Both the position numbers and the translations under genes were made by a program. A stretch of DNA of 5,026 nucleotides from positions 1-5,026 of the forward strand of contig JAUWEX010000122.1 of assembly GCA_030607235.1 (NCBI GenBank). The letters are read 5' to 3'. This stretch comes from Planctomycetota bacterium (lineage in GTDB: Bacteria > Planctomycetota > B129-G9). The number at the start of each line of letters is the position of its first letter. Position 1 is the stretch's first letter. Under the pieces are notes generated by a model. The model saw nothing but the letters and a program-made list of their open reading frames with translations. It made no database searches and was not told the DNA's origin. Positions 1 through 5,026 of this stretch are shown piece after piece.

Positions 1-1646
1 CGCGGCTCCTGAACGTCCCGAAGGTGTTCCCCGAGGCTGGCAAAAACATTCCCGCGCTGATGGCGCAATTTGAGGGCATGAGTCTGAAAGAAATCCTCGG
101 CAAGGTTCCCAACATTCGCGCGGCGGGCGGCATCGCCGCGCTGTCGGGCGATTTGGACGGCCTGAAAAAAGACCTGGCGCTGATGGGCAATTCCACGGGC
201 ATGGCCGAGGCGGCATTCAGGAAAATGGACAAGACCTCATCGGCGGCCTTTGCAAAACTCAAGCAATCCGTTGTGGCCGTTGCCGTCTCCATCGGAGCGG
301 CGCTCGCGCCGATCGTTACGGATATCGCGGCTCGCATCAGCGGGACGGCAAGCGTGATCTCCGACTGGATCGGCGAGAACCAAAAGATGATCGTTACGAT
401 CGCGAAGATCGTCGCGGGTGTTATCGGCGCGGGCATCGCGTTGACCGTCCTCGGAACAGTTATCGGGATGGTTACAACGGCCTTCGGAGTATTGGGGACG
501 GTGGCGGGCGTTGCCTTGGGCGTGATAAGCGCGCTGCTGGCCGTGATCCAGTTCCTCCTCTCGCCCATCGGGTTGCTCACGGTCGCGATAGTCGGGCTGG
601 TGGGCGTGCTGGTCTATCTCATCGCCTCCGCTGGCGGCGTGATTGGAATACTCGGTGAATTAGGCGCGGCGTTTGACGGCTTGCGAGACCAGGCGGTTGC
701 GGCGATAGGCGCTATCGGCATCGCGCTCAAGAGCGGCGACATCGGTCTCGCCGCCGAGATATTCTGGGGGCTGTTGAAGGTCGCATGGATCACCGGGATT
801 AACTGGCTCCTGAAACTCTGGCGCGGTTTCCGGGACGGTTTTTTGAGCATCGCCAACGGCACGTGGTCGCTCACACTGATCGGCGCCGAATTCGTCTGGC
901 ACGGTTTGAAAGTCGGATTCCGCGAGACGATCGGATTTGTCCGCAAGTTGTTCGAGGACTTCAAGGGCATATCCAGAATCGTCTGGAACTCGGTCGCGGG
1001 CACGATTACCAACGCGCTCGCGGCGGCGTGGAACGGGATTGTGTCCCTGTACAACGAACTCCCCGGCGTTCTTCAAGTCCTCGGCGACCTGGAAGAAATG
1101 GATACGGTCAACATCGGCGCGGGCAACAGGAGGATAAGCGCGGAGACCAAATCGGCGAAGGCCGGGATAGACGAAGAACTCGCCGCGTCTCGCGCTGAAG
1201 AAACCAAGCGCCACGACAAGCGCGTCGGCGATCTCATTATGGACAACGCGAAGTACGAAGCCAACCTGAACGCCGAGCGCCGGGCCGCGAATAAGGAAGA
1301 CGATGCCGAACTGGCCGCCGCGCAGAAGGAACTGGCCGCAACAATCCAGAAGGCCAGGGAACTCGAAGAAGAATCGAGCAAAAAACTCGCGGCGACAAAA
1401 ACGGAAACAGGCCCGGATGCCGAGCAGAAGTTCAAGACATTCGACCCGAAGGCAATGGACATCGGCGGCATCGTCAGCGAACAGGTCGCCAAAATAGGGA
1501 CCGCCGGATTGTTCGTCGCCTCGAACGCCGCGCTTGCCGGGCTTTCGGGCGGAGGCGTGCAGGACAAGATAGCGAAGAACACCGAAGACACTGCGAAGAA
1601 CACCAAGCGGCTGCTTGAAAACATGCAGACAAGCGAGTTCGAATAA
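1..1646 (+). CDS. Phage tail tape measure protein, C-terminal part (5' end outside window)
   Basis: The reading frame is open to the left edge (first full codon at 3), so the GTG at 24 is not a credible start. About 547 residues are visible, counted from base 3. Tape measure proteins fill the tail tube, fix its length and help DNA pass the host membrane. Residues 1-128 resemble the end of the TP901-type tape measure core, with a typical 'LKQSVVAVAVSIGAALAPIV' stretch. Residues 129 to about 219 (bases 387-660) are a long Gly/Ala/Val/Ile-rich hydrophobic run, enough for several membrane-spanning helices and characteristic of this family. About 381-467 (bases 1143-1400) is an Ala/Glu/Lys-rich probable coiled coil. 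The C-terminus has a Gly-rich patch and a doubled AKNT motif, which I recall from tape measure proteins of Planctomycetota-type prophages. The stop TAA (1644-1646) overlaps the next ATG by one base. Family call is confident; the exact subfamily is not. Confidence 0.88.
   Translation, partial: RLLNVPKVFPEAGKNIPALMAQFEGMSLKEILGKVPNIRAAGGIAALSGDLDGLKKDLALMGNSTGMAEAAFRKMDKTSSAAFAKLKQSVVAVAVSIGAALAPIVTDIAARISGTASVISDWIGENQKMIVTIAKIVAGVIGAGIALTVLGTVIGMVTTAFGVLGTVAGVALGVISALLAVIQFLLSPIGLLTVAIVGLVGVLVYLIASAGGVIGILGELGAAFDGLRDQAVAAIGAIGIALKSGDIGLAAEIFWGLLKVAWITGINWLLKLWRGFRDGFLSIANGTWSLTLIGAEFVWHGLKVGFRETIGFVRKLFEDFKGISRIVWNSVAGTITNALAAAWNGIVSLYNELPGVLQVLGDLEEMDTVNIGAGNRRISAETKSAKAGIDEELAASRAEETKRHDKRVGDLIMDNAKYEANLNAERRAANKEDDAELAAAQKELAATIQKARELEEESSKKLAATKTETGPDAEQKFKTFDPKAMDIGGIVSEQVAKIGTAGLFVASNAALAGLSGGGVQDKIAKNTEDTAKNTKRLLENMQTSEFE
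1572..1604 (+). repeat. Two copies of a 12-base direct repeat, 21-base period, in the tape measure C-terminus
   Basis: GCGAAGAACACC occurs at 1572-1583 and again at 1593-1604. The 21-base period is seven codons, so the protein repeats AKNT with heptad spacing (AKNTEDT then AKNTKRL). This fits a short helical heptad repeat at the very end of the protein, probably a contact helix with a tail-tip partner. The repeat is visible directly; its role is inference. Confidence 0.7.
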
Positions 1647-2452
1647 TGACGATAACCTGCGTTGAAAAATACGATTCGCGGGAAGTTACCGACGGACAGT
1701 CGGCGGAATTGACCTATGCCATTCGCGGCACGGCGGACGAGGGTGAGGCGATCGACATTTTGAAATCGACCGCGCCGACTTCGTTTCGGGGGCTGGTTCG
1801 TCAGCCGGTAACGGTCGAACCGGTTCATCAGGACACGTATAACTCCGACGATTCAATATGGAACGGCACCGCGAAGTACACGCCCTACGAGCCACCCGAA
1901 ATCCCGGAAACCGGGGAGTCCTCCTATTCATTCGATACCAGCGGCGGATCGCAGCACATCACCCAGAGCCTTGAGACGGTTGCGAGCTACGCGATCTCAG
2001 GCATCGCGCCGGATTTCAAGGGAGCGATCCGGGCAACGCACGACAACGTGGAGGGCGTGGACATCACCGTGCCGGTGTACAACTTTTCCGAGACGCATTA
2101 CGTCAGCAACGATGACCTGAACAAGTCGGCGTATTTCTATCTGACCGGCAGGGTCAACGACGCTTCGTTTAAGGGCTTTGACGCGGGAGAGTGTCTGTTC
2201 CTCGGCGCGTCCGGATCGAAGCGCGGCAAAAAGAACGACTGGGAAATCACTTTCAAATTCGCGGCCAGCCCCAATCGCACAAACATCACCGTGGGCGATA
2301 TCACCGAGATCAGCAAGAAGGGCTGGGAGTATATGTGGCCGCGTTACGCCGACAGCGAGGACGACACGGCAAAGGCGATCGTGAAGAAACCCGTCGCGGT
2401 CTACATCGAAAAGGTCTACGAATACGGCGATCTCGGAGATTTGGGGATATGA
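1646..2452 (+). CDS. Uncharacterised tail-associated protein, 268 aa
   Basis: No named function can be assigned. The ATG overlaps the tape measure stop by one base (TAATG). It has only a weak GAG (1635-1637) in front, so translation probably depends on coupling to the tape measure gene. The protein is acidic, beta-rich and soluble, with no signal peptide or membrane segment. A Pro-rich linker (residues about 78-90) separates an N-terminal part (1-75) from the rest. Striking segments are SFDTSGGSQHITQS (95-108), VEGVDITVP (135-143), ECLFLGASGSKRG (182-194), WEITFKFAASPN (199-210), GWEYMWPRY (226-234) and a C-terminal YEYGDLGDLGI. From memory these recur in proteins encoded just after tape measure genes in PVC-type prophages. 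The position suggests a tail-tip or baseplate component. It is confidently a real gene; the structural role is inferred from context only. Confidence 0.8.
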   Translation: MTITCVEKYDSREVTDGQSAELTYAIRGTADEGEAIDILKSTAPTSFRGLVRQPVTVEPVHQDTYNSDDSIWNGTAKYTPYEPPEIPETGESSYSFDTSGGSQHITQSLETVASYAISGIAPDFKGAIRATHDNVEGVDITVPVYNFSETHYVSNDDLNKSAYFYLTGRVNDASFKGFDAGECLFLGASGSKRGKKNDWEITFKFAASPNRTNITVGDITEISKKGWEYMWPRYADSEDDTAKAIVKKPVAVYIEKVYEYGDLGDLGI

Positions 2453-3297
2453 GCAAATTGAAAAAAGTATTGCCGGGACAGCCGCTGAAGATATCCGCCA
2501 CGACTTACAATCTGTTCGTCGATGCGGCGAACGATTATCTCCAGCGCAGGCTGCGGCTGGGCGGCGGGGCATCCGGGTTCCAGAGACCCGCCGGGATTAT
2601 CAGCGTGAAGAACAATTCGGGTTTCGACCAATCGCGCTTCGCCGTTCTGGGGCTCGACGAGCCGATCTACTCGCCGACCGACAACGAGATCGAATTCAAA
2701 AACAATCCCTCGATGAAAGCGGTTGCGCCCACGCTCTCGCATTACGGTAGATTCGTCGTCCTGCAGGAACCGCTTGCTATTGGCGTGATCGGGCGCGGGA
2801 TGGTAACGGGCATAACGCCGATGAGGATCGAATGGATTGCGCCCAACCTTGTCGGCAGCGAATTGTGGTCGGACGCAAACTGGGCATTGGTAGCGGTTGG
2901 CGGCGGCACCACGGGAGGCGACACAATGTTAGACAAGCATATGGCGTATGTTGTTCCGGGGGATGCTGTGTGGGGTACAGGAATTGCCATCACAAACAAA
3001 TTATCGGAACCCGTGCAAGTGCTATTCACTCTTTGGGATTGTCAGGGCGCGATGTTTACGTGTGTTTATCCGTTCGGTAATCCTCCTGCCAGCGGATATC
3101 TTTACGCAAACCAATCGTGGAGTACGTGGATGAACAGTATGTTGCCGGACTTCAGCGGAACCCCTGCTGTTGGTCAGGGGAGACTGGAAATAACGGTTAC
3201 CAGCAGCGGGCACACATCCGCCGACATAGCGACGTTTTTCTTTGCGACGGACGGCATATTCGGCTGTTATGCGCCATACGGCCAGACCGGGCCATAA
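2449..3297 (+). CDS. Probable virion structural protein with appended beta-rich domain, 282 aa
   Basis: The start ATG (2449-2451) lies in a 4-base ATGA overlap with the previous stop, with GGAG at 2435-2438. The frame is open further upstream, but that stretch lies over the preceding gene and is Arg-rich, so it is rejected. The N-terminal part (1-150) begins LPGQPLKISATTYNLFVDAA and contains SPTDNEIEF (75-83) and HYGRFVVL (98-105), ending in WALVAVGG. I recall similar phage proteins that stop near that point. A Gly/Thr linker (151-158) leads to a C-terminal domain (159-282) with TGIAITNKLSEPVQVLFTLW, which resembles beta-sandwich modules of secreted bacterial proteins (pattern 'TGIALxNP...VTLTLYD'). 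That domain has Cys at 198, 205 and 273. By hand count G+C is about 52% over 2941-3240 against about 61% over 2521-2700, consistent with a separately acquired module. The protein may be a tail-tip or receptor-binding component. It is certainly a gene; the function is inferred. Confidence 0.8.
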   Translation: MSKLKKVLPGQPLKISATTYNLFVDAANDYLQRRLRLGGGASGFQRPAGIISVKNNSGFDQSRFAVLGLDEPIYSPTDNEIEFKNNPSMKAVAPTLSHYGRFVVLQEPLAIGVIGRGMVTGITPMRIEWIAPNLVGSELWSDANWALVAVGGGTTGGDTMLDKHMAYVVPGDAVWGTGIAITNKLSEPVQVLFTLWDCQGAMFTCVYPFGNPPASGYLYANQSWSTWMNSMLPDFSGTPAVGQGRLEITVTSSGHTSADIATFFFATDGIFGCYAPYGQTGP

Positions 3298-3315
3298 TTG
3301 AAATCGAGGTGAGGT

Positions 3316-3555
3316 ATGAATAATTTAGAAACGATGTTGGTCGCTGAAAAAACCGTAGCCGAGACCGAGGCGCAGAAGGCGGTACCGTTTGCCGCGTTCA
3401 CGAATCCCATAGAATTCAAATCCAAATGGATCAAAAAAGGGATTGCTGAATTGGCGCGGCTGGAGAAGGAAGGCCATAACGTAACCGGCTTCGTCTTCAA
3501 CACGCGGACGGGCGAAGTCATGCCGATTATAAGCAAAATAATTGAGGAAAAATGA
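3316..3555 (+). CDS. Small hypothetical protein, 79 aa
   Basis: I do not recognise this protein. The start is well supported: GAGGTGAGG (3306-3314) lies directly before ATG 3316, and the gene begins 18 bases after the previous stop. It is predicted to be soluble and mostly helical, with no signal peptide, membrane segment or Cys. Residues 1-25 are Glu/Ala-rich. Residues 29-53 are Lys-rich (FKSKWIKKGIAELARLEKEG). A short probable beta hairpin follows, GFVFNTRTGEVMPI, then a helical tail ending IIEEK. Its place between structural genes and envelope-protein genes would suit a small tail-associated or assembly protein, but nothing in the sequence decides this. Confidence 0.75.
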   Translation: MNNLETMLVAEKTVAETEAQKAVPFAAFTNPIEFKSKWIKKGIAELARLEKEGHNVTGFVFNTRTGEVMPIISKIIEEK

Positions 3556-3587
3556 CATGGGGGGGTTCCCATTCGGGATTTTTTGAC

Positions 3588-3593
3588 GGAGGA
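3588..3593 (+). promoter_or_regulatory. Ribosome binding site fixing the start of the 133-aa gene
   Basis: GGAGGA sits 5 bases before ATG 3599. It is a strong Shine-Dalgarno match and shows that 3599, not the in-frame ATG at 3557 (which is followed by a stop at 3584-3586), is the start of the 133-aa protein. Confidence 0.75.
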
Positions 3594-3598
3594 AAGCG

Positions 3599-4000
3599 AT
3601 GAGCATTGATACACAACGCAAGCGAATAACCCTGAACCCGCCGATCGACTGCGCGGTCAGGGACAAGGGCGATAGTTCAGTTTCACCGTTCAGCGCGACG
3701 GCGACACGCAAGGCGATCCTGGTCGATCCCGTCTGCTTTTCCGAGGCCGACGAACCCAACGGCTATTACGTAAGCAACGATTCCGGCTCCGCCAACAAGA
3801 TTTATTTCTGGCTCGGCGAGATGAGTCTTGCAGAGGCGAAAGCCAAGCCGCAGTCGTGCGGCCTGGTGGTCGTGCCTGTTGGCGCGGCGCTGGCAGTTAG
3901 CGCGTTTGGCCGCGAGGCAAATCTCAATATCAAGAAGGTGAACGCGCAGTGCGACAGCGGCGAGACCGCGAACGTGTACGTCCACATCGTCAATTACTGA
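3599..4000 (+). CDS. Hypothetical beta-rich protein with four cysteines, 133 aa
   Basis: Not recognised. The start is fixed by GGAGGA at 3588-3593. There is no signal peptide and no clear membrane helix; the hydrophobic stretch CGLVVVPVGAALAVSAFG (87-104) is more likely a pair of core beta strands than a transmembrane segment. Predicted strands alternate with Gly/Asn/Asp turns (YYVSNDSGSANKIYFW, NVYVHIVNY at the C-terminus), giving a compact beta-sandwich impression. Cys are at 18, 46, 87 and 118. The final aromatic-hydrophobic strand is typical of small virion decoration or tail proteins, but that is a weak analogy. The gene lies 43 bases after the 79-aa gene and 24 bases before the lipoprotein gene, consistent with one operon. 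Confidence 0.78.
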   Translation: MSIDTQRKRITLNPPIDCAVRDKGDSSVSPFSATATRKAILVDPVCFSEADEPNGYYVSNDSGSANKIYFWLGEMSLAEAKAKPQSCGLVVVPVGAALAVSAFGREANLNIKKVNAQCDSGETANVYVHIVNY

Positions 4001-4012
4001 AACCATTTTCCG

Positions 4013-4017
4013 GGAGG
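4013..4017 (+). promoter_or_regulatory. Ribosome binding site of the lipoprotein gene
   Basis: GGAGG within CGGGAGGGAC lies 7 bases before ATG 4025. It supports that start, which is also the one that gives a complete lipoprotein signal peptide. Confidence 0.75.
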
Positions 4018-4024
4018 GACAACT

Positions 4025-4555
4025 ATGAAACGATTGTTCTTTATGATTCCGCTGATAGTGCTGTTCGGCGGGTGCTCGCTGTTCAGGCCGCCGGAGCCGG
4101 TGGTTGTTGGCAGCGCGAAGGCGCAGGAATCGCTCGAAGCGGGCCGGGAGAGCTTGGTCAAATTTACAGAGGCCAGTTTGAAAAGCCTGGAAATTCAATT
4201 GCTGGAACGTGTGGACGAGGCATTCGCCGAGAGAAGCGCGGCGTTGAAAGACGCCGAAGGGAAGGTCCCGCTCGGCGAGGCTCCGACCAGCGTTACGGTG
4301 AACGCCGACGGCAAGGTTACTGCAAAAGGCGGCAGCGGCATCTTAAAGGAGTTCGCGTTGGCCACGGCTGCGCGGAATCACCGCCGCAAGTATATCCGGG
4401 ATCAGTTTGCGAAGTTCTACGCTGCGTTGCGGGACATCGACAACGCGATCGCGATCAACAGGGCAGTGCAGAACTACCTCGCGCGCGACGACTGGACGCG
4501 CGACGCTGTGCAGGCCCTGAAGATCATCGACAAAATCGCCAAGGGCACAAAATAG
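4025..4555 (+). CDS. Predicted lipoprotein, helical, 176 aa, possible phage lysis or envelope protein
   Basis: The N-terminus is a type II signal peptide: KR (2-3), a hydrophobic core (4-14), then FGGC with Cys17 as the predicted lipidation site. Phe at -3 is allowed but not ideal. Residue +2 is Ser, so by the Escherichia coli sorting rule the protein would go to the outer membrane. A Pro-rich tether (RPPEPVVV, 21-28) follows. Next come a long charged helix likely to form a coiled coil (about 33-79), a Gly/Thr linker with a small beta-like patch (TSVTVNADGKVTAKGG, 88-103), and a second helical region (105-174) rich in Arg, Lys and Asp. The protein therefore projects from a membrane into the periplasm. 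Phage outer-membrane spanins are lipoproteins near holin genes, but they are usually much shorter. A phage-encoded envelope or superinfection-exclusion lipoprotein is an alternative. Lipoprotein nature is likely; the role is uncertain. Confidence 0.82.
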   Translation: MKRLFFMIPLIVLFGGCSLFRPPEPVVVGSAKAQESLEAGRESLVKFTEASLKSLEIQLLERVDEAFAERSAALKDAEGKVPLGEAPTSVTVNADGKVTAKGGSGILKEFALATAARNHRRKYIRDQFAKFYAALRDIDNAIAINRAVQNYLARDDWTRDAVQALKIIDKIAKGTK

Positions 4556-4558
4556 GAG
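4554..4558 (+). promoter_or_regulatory. Ribosome binding site overlapping the lipoprotein stop codon
   Basis: AGGAG begins inside the TAG stop (4553-4555) of the lipoprotein gene and lies 9 bases before ATG 4568. Ribosomes ending the lipoprotein would cover this site, so the two genes are probably translated in a coupled way. Confidence 0.65.
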
Positions 4559-4567
4559 ACGCGAATT

Positions 4568-4774
4568 ATGAAGAATTATGACATGCCGGAACTGCCGTTG
4601 ACCGAATGGCAACCGCCGGAAACAAAACTCACCGACGAGCAGGTCAAGACACTGGCCGCCAACATCGGCAACTGCGAGAACGTTGCCGAGTTGGTCGGCG
4701 TGTTCAAATCGACTCTCGCAGAACTCATCGATTCGCCGATTTACCTGGCGATCAAGGCCGCGATTGCGGGTTGA
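4568..4774 (+). CDS. Small hypothetical protein, 68 aa
   Basis: Not recognised. It starts 12 bases after the lipoprotein stop, with AGGAG at 4554-4558. An in-frame ATG at 4583 is a less likely start because it is farther from the site. The protein is acidic and soluble: a Pro/Glu-rich N-terminus (MPELPLTEWQPPETKL, residues 6-21) followed by two or three short helices (DEQVKTLAANIG, ENVAELVGVFKSTLAELI, PIYLAIKAAIAG). There is one Cys and no signal peptide. The last helix is hydrophobic but too short to span a membrane confidently. It lies between a lipoprotein and a holin-like gene, so a small lysis-module accessory is possible, but no feature proves it. Confidence 0.7.
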   Translation: MKNYDMPELPLTEWQPPETKLTDEQVKTLAANIGNCENVAELVGVFKSTLAELIDSPIYLAIKAAIAG

Positions 4775-4796
4775 TAGCGCAAACGCAAATTACCAC

Positions 4797-4802
4797 AGGA
4801 GG
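4797..4802 (+). promoter_or_regulatory. Strong ribosome binding site of the holin-like gene
   Basis: A full consensus AGGAGG lies 6 bases before ATG 4809. It identifies the start of the last, incomplete gene in the window and suggests high translation of this small membrane protein. Confidence 0.85.
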
Positions 4803-4808
4803 CAATCT

Positions 4809-5026
4809 ATGGCATACGAATCCAAACCCAAATGGCAGAGTTCGACTCTGCTCGTAACCGTCGCGATTATCTTCCTGAACGCGATCTCGCCCTTCGTGAT
4901 GAAGCTCACGACCGGCGAAATCAGTTGGGAGATATTCGTCGCGCAATGCTTCACCACGCTGACCGGCGTGATATACGTTATCTTCGAGAAGAAACTCGAC
5001 CTCCAGAAAATCAAGGGCGGCACCAA
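4809..5026 (+). CDS. Small two-helix membrane protein, holin-like (3' end outside window)
   Basis: The gene starts at ATG 4809 behind a perfect AGGAGG and is open to the right edge, giving 72 complete codons. A short polar N-terminus with three Lys/Glu-type charges (MAYESKPKWQ) precedes a first hydrophobic segment (about 12-31, SSTLLVTVAIIFLNAISPFV). A charged turn (KLTTGEISWE) leads to a second segment (about 42-59, IFVAQCFTTLTGVIYVIF). A Lys-rich tail (EKKLDLQKIKGG) then begins. Small size, two membrane segments and a basic tail match the general form of class II phage holins, which release the endolysin at the end of infection. The neighbouring lipoprotein gene supports an envelope or lysis role. 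No endolysin is visible here; it could lie to the right. Other small phage membrane proteins share this form, so holin is an inference. Confidence 0.7.
   Translation, partial: MAYESKPKWQSSTLLVTVAIIFLNAISPFVMKLTTGEISWEIFVAQCFTTLTGVIYVIFEKKLDLQKIKGGT

Noticed and set aside
660..1214. Minus-strand open frames (184 aa here and 146 aa at 614-1054) inside the tape measure gene
   Set aside because: Arg/Pro-rich shadow translations typical of GC-rich coding DNA, fully inside a recognised gene, with no family resemblance.
1073..1828. Long open frame (251 aa) on the minus strand over the end of the tape measure gene and start of the next gene
   Set aside because: It is Ser/Ala-rich low-complexity sequence that mirrors the coiled-coil codons of the + strand gene, crosses two well-supported genes, and has no recognisable domain.
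1903..1915. Inverted repeat CCCGG-AAA-CCGGG that could form a hairpin
   Set aside because: It lies inside the 268-aa gene where it codes a Pro/Glu/Thr/Gly linker, has no T run after it, and a 5-base GC stem is expected by chance in such DNA.
2191..2448. Upstream extension of the 282-aa frame to an ATG at 2191
   Set aside because: This part lies wholly over the 268-aa gene and is Arg-rich shadow sequence. The ATGA overlap at 2449-2452 with GGAG at 2435-2438 gives a better start.
3475..3530. GFVFNTRTGEVMPI in the 79-aa protein, faintly like the C-terminal strand motif of beta-carbonic anhydrases
   Set aside because: The protein is far too short, has no Cys, and lacks the zinc-binding residues. 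The match is a generic beta hairpin.
3683..4198. 171-residue minus-strand open frame across the 133-aa and lipoprotein genes
   Set aside because: It covers the strong ribosome site and starts of two + strand genes and shows no recognisable protein features.
3949..4581. 210-residue + strand open frame overlapping the lipoprotein gene
   Set aside because: The product is very rich in Arg and Gly, as expected of an out-of-frame reading. The lipoprotein frame has a ribosome site, a signal peptide and normal composition.
1..5026. CRISPR array, tRNA, integrase, insertion sequence or attachment site
   Set aside because: I looked for regular spaced repeats, cloverleaf-like segments, transposase motifs and terminal repeats on both strands and saw none.

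Overview
This window reads as part of a tailed double-stranded DNA bacteriophage, or a prophage in a bacterial genome. Every gene I can support lies on the + strand. They are packed with overlaps of 1 and 4 bases or gaps of about 12 to 45 bases, and most have a clear Shine-Dalgarno sequence. The host is bacterial and probably Gram-negative-like, because one gene encodes a lipoprotein whose residue after the cysteine is not Asp. Base composition is moderately GC-rich. From memory of the families, three proteins (the tape measure C-terminus, the 268-aa protein and the N-terminal half of the 282-aa protein) resemble neighbouring genes in prophages of Planctomycetota and related PVC bacteria. I could not search this, so the taxonomic hint is weak.

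Layout: 1-1646 is the 3' part of a tail tape measure protein, cut by the left edge. It is followed by two translationally coupled genes: 1646-2452 (268 aa, tail-associated, unknown) and 2449-3297 (282 aa, probable virion structural protein with an added C-terminal beta-rich domain). Next come two small unknown genes, 3316-3555 (79 aa) and 3599-4000 (133 aa, beta-rich, four Cys). The right third holds a lipoprotein at 4025-4555, a 68-aa unknown at 4568-4774, and a two-membrane-segment holin-like protein that starts at 4809 and runs off the right edge.

Taken together, this is the end of a tail-assembly module passing into a probable lysis or envelope module. The tape measure sets tail length and sits in the tail lumen. 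The two coupled genes behind it occupy the place where tail-tip or baseplate components are normally encoded. The lipoprotein and holin-like protein are the kind of envelope proteins found in lysis cassettes. No endolysin, integrase, attachment site, tRNA, CRISPR array or insertion sequence is visible, and no gene-free stretch reaches 300 bases.

The most interesting signal is the 282-aa protein. Its first 150 residues look like a conserved phage structural domain that would normally end there. A Gly/Thr linker then joins it to a lower-GC domain that resembles beta-sandwich modules of bacterial surface proteins, which makes it a candidate receptor-binding or adhesion protein.
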